Below, one piece after another: positions 62,263 to 64,000 of a stretch of DNA of 64,000 bases. The translations under genes and the position numbers were made by a program. The notes below the pieces were generated by a model. The model saw nothing but the letters and a program-made list of their open reading frames with translations. It did not search any database and was not told the DNA's origin. Source of the stretch: an uncultured Porphyromonas sp. (GTDB taxonomy: Bacteria > Bacteroidota > Bacteroidia > Bacteroidales > Porphyromonadaceae); assembly GCF_938039215.1 (NCBI RefSeq), contig NZ_CALHVI010000031.1, positions 21,147-85,146 of the forward strand, written 5' to 3'. The first letter of the stretch is position 1; every line of letters begins with the position of its first letter.

Positions 62263-64000
62263 TTAGCGGCGAATGCCTAGATGCTGGAGCAAGGTCTTTT
62301 TCTTCTTCTTGTTCCCGTAGCCATAGCCGTAACCGTAGCCGTAACCATAGCCGTAGCCATAGCCGTAGCCATGACCACCCTCGGTAGCACCATTGAGGAC
62401 AATGGCCATGTTCGTCAGTACCTGCTCATCGTACAGACGCTGGAGCTCGGGGAGCGCACGGCGGTCGAGTCTTGCCGCACGAAGGATGAAGATGGTGAGG
62501 TCTGCTACACGGTTAGCGATAGCAGCATCAGCTACGCTACCGAAGGGCACATTGTCAAAGACAACGAAGTCGAACTGCTCACTGAGCTTATCGGCAAGTT
62601 CATCGAGGCGTGAGCCAAGGAGAAGCTCTGCAGGGTTGGGAGGTACCGCACCAGAGGAGATGATCGAGAGCTTAGGAGCATTAGGATCCTTGCGGAGGAT
62701 CTGCTCGACCTGAAGCGACGGATCGGAGAGGTACTCCGTGACCCCCTTACCGATGATACCAGCACGGTGGGAGAGCGTACCCTTACGTAGGTCTAAGTCG
62801 ACAAGCACAACACGATGACCCGAGAAGGTAAGCGTCTTAGCCAGATTGTACGAGACATACGACTTCCCTGCTGATTCCCCGAAGGAGGTGAAGATGATCT
62901 TCTTCGTCTGCCCTTCTCCTGAGCCGATCATGAAGCGCATATTCTCACGCAGGACTCGGAAGGCCTCGGAGGTCTCATCACCTCCCTGCTCACGTACACC
63001 ACGAGTATGCCCAGACTTGGTTCGCTCTTCCTTAGGAATATCACCAAGGAAGGGGATCGACACACGATCAAGGATGTCCTTACGAGTGCGTACCTTATTA
63101 TCCGTCAGCAGACGAGTGATCAGCACGATCGTAGGAAGTGCAAGCCCAAGCAGGAGAGCCAAGACGATCGTCCGTAGCGTATTGGGGCTAACGGGAGGCG
63201 TATTGGGCGCATCGTTCATATCGAGGATGTAGGCACTATCTTGAGTCATGGACTGACGAAGGGCATACTCCTCACGCTTGCTCAGCAGCTCGGTATAGAG
63301 GCCTTCTTGGATCGCTAGGCGACGATCAATGTCTGCCTTATTACGACCTTCTTCAGTCACACCAGGCAGCTTAGAGAAGAGATCTGACTGATCTCGCTCA
63401 ACACTCTTGAGACGAGCTCTTAGGGCATTTGCCTGCTGGTTCAGGATCTCGACAGCAGCCTTGCGGAGCTGATCAAGCGTGGCATCATACTCGGCGATGA
63501 CGGGATTCTGCGTGCTACCTCCAGAGCTCTCTACGAGCTTATCTCGCTGGAACTTCAGCTGGTTGTACTGCGTGATATAGCTATCCAGCTCTTGGTCTGG
63601 AATAGCGATATTAAGAGGCATGAGCCCACCACGGGTACTAGGGCTATTTAGCTGAGAGAGCATGTAGGAGACGAGCTTGAGTTCCTTCTCGATCTTGATG
63701 GAAGCATCTTCCTCTTCGAGGGAGCGAGCATTGTAGCTCCCGACCTTGGAGGAGAAATCCAGCGTCTTATTGCGTGTAGAGAAGCGAGCCATATCTTGCT
63801 CGACAATACCGAGCTCTCGGCCTAGGGCTTCCAGTCGTTCGTTGACAAACTCTGCCGTATTCCTAGAGACCTGATTACGCATCTCTACCTCCTCCTGATT
63901 GTAAGCCATCACTTGGGCAGAGAGGATGTCAAGAGCTCTTTTAAGAGTCTTGTCGCGGAGAGTAAGCGTAAGCGTAGAAGCCTGCTTATCAGGCTGGGTA
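62263..64000 (-). CDS. wzc: Wzc-type polysaccharide co-polymerase and tyrosine autokinase (5' end outside window)
   Basis: The frame has no stop up to the right edge, so the N-terminal Wzz-like part is missing; about 578 residues are visible. Seen are a coiled-coil periplasmic region, a transmembrane helix (LRTIVLALLLGLALPTIVLI) and a bacterial tyrosine-kinase domain with Walker A SFGESAGKS, Walker A' VVLVDLDLRKG and Walker B FVVFDNVPFG. The C-terminus is a run of about nine Gly-Tyr repeats followed by basic residues: the autophosphorylated Tyr cluster of BY-kinases. It controls export and chain length of a surface polysaccharide with a Wza-type partner expected upstream. Confidence 0.93.
   Translation of the reverse strand, partial: TQPDKQASTLTLTLRDKTLKRALDILSAQVMAYNQEEVEMRNQVSRNTAEFVNERLEALGRELGIVEQDMARFSTRNKTLDFSSKVGSYNARSLEEEDASIKIEKELKLVSYMLSQLNSPSTRGGLMPLNIAIPDQELDSYITQYNQLKFQRDKLVESSGGSTQNPVIAEYDATLDQLRKAAVEILNQQANALRARLKSVERDQSDLFSKLPGVTEEGRNKADIDRRLAIQEGLYTELLSKREEYALRQSMTQDSAYILDMNDAPNTPPVSPNTLRTIVLALLLGLALPTIVLITRLLTDNKVRTRKDILDRVSIPFLGDIPKEERTKSGHTRGVREQGGDETSEAFRVLRENMRFMIGSGEGQTKKIIFTSFGESAGKSYVSYNLAKTLTFSGHRVVLVDLDLRKGTLSHRAGIIGKGVTEYLSDPSLQVEQILRKDPNAPKLSIISSGAVPPNPAELLLGSRLDELADKLSEQFDFVVFDNVPFGSVADAAIANRVADLTIFILRAARLDRRALPELQRLYDEQVLTNMAIVLNGATEGGHGYGYGYGYGYGYGYGYGYGNKKKKKTLLQHLGIRR
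62315..62373 (-). repeat. Gly-Tyr codon repeat tract in wzc
   Basis: About nine repeats of six bases encoding Gly-Tyr, with alternating codons. The exact codon alternation (TAT/TAC, GGC/GGT) reduces but does not remove the risk of slippage. Confidence 0.85.

Overview
This window looks like a chromosomal segment of a Porphyromonas-type member of the Bacteroidetes (phylum Bacteroidota), a relatively GC-rich one. Evidence seen in the sequence: promoters of the Bacteroides type (TAnnTTTG at -7, several with TTTG or TTG 19-20 bp upstream); a 683-aa S9 peptidase and a 723-aa S9 peptidase whose catalytic Ser/Asp/His positions lie one residue from those I recall for Porphyromonas gingivalis DPP5 and DPPIV; a 191-aa Fe/Mn superoxide dismutase; the rnfBCDGEA order; GLPGLI and DUF2027 proteins; and lipoproteins with Bacteroidetes lipoboxes. 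Species assignment is inference.

Layout. 1-4919 (+): the 3' end of a TonB-dependent receptor and three paralogous, partly His-rich lipoproteins, probably a metal or haem uptake unit. 5050-8994 (-): dpp5 and dnaX. 9347-13335 (+): a saccharopine/carboxynorspermidine dehydrogenase-like enzyme, a nicotinamidase-like hydrolase and an M3 dipeptidyl carboxypeptidase lipoprotein. 13736-19788 (-): cobB, ispE, two tRNA-Leu, a THUMP rRNA methyltransferase with a D/R-rich tail, tRNA-Pro, tRNA-Asp, a Panacea-type toxin-antitoxin pair and tRNA-Gln. 20517-26677 (+): malQ, phoH, purC, gcvT. 26825-34926 (-): a small membrane protein, sod, a CYTH protein, a DUF2027-Smr protein, a polytopic membrane protein, purD, dpp4, queD and a small lipoprotein, then tRNA-Ala. 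35375-36313 (+): a DUF4286 protein and ruvC. 36413-38105 (-): an OmpA-type lipoprotein and a dihydroorotate-dehydrogenase-like flavoprotein. 38582-42028 (+): a GLPGLI protein and its outer-membrane receptor-like partner, bracketed by perfect 132-bp direct repeats. 42923-49997 (+): an NYN nuclease with a cold-shock domain, then rseC-like and rnfBCDGEA behind a consensus promoter and a structured leader. 50564-64000 (-): a KAP P-loop NTPase, polA, two tandem secreted paralogues, an S26 peptidase-like protein, an HPr-kinase-like protein, two glycosyltransferases and a Wzc-type tyrosine kinase that runs off the right edge.

How it fits together. The peptidases (DPP5, DPPIV, Dcp), glycine cleavage T-protein and the Rnf pump fit an anaerobe that lives on peptides and conserves energy through ferredoxin-driven ion pumping. 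The right end is a surface-polysaccharide locus.

Most unusual signals. (1) A family of intergenic elements at five loci is built from 23-bp units with a palindromic ACCTACNGTAGGT core; two further blocks of different sequence but the same 23-bp period sit between the KAP gene and polA. (2) Near-identical copies of that element flank the GLPGLI/receptor pair. (3) A Panacea antitoxin is translationally coupled (TGATG) to an unrecognised partner. (4) The rnf operon has a leader that could fold as a pseudoknot. No insertion sequence, prophage, CRISPR array or rRNA operon was seen.
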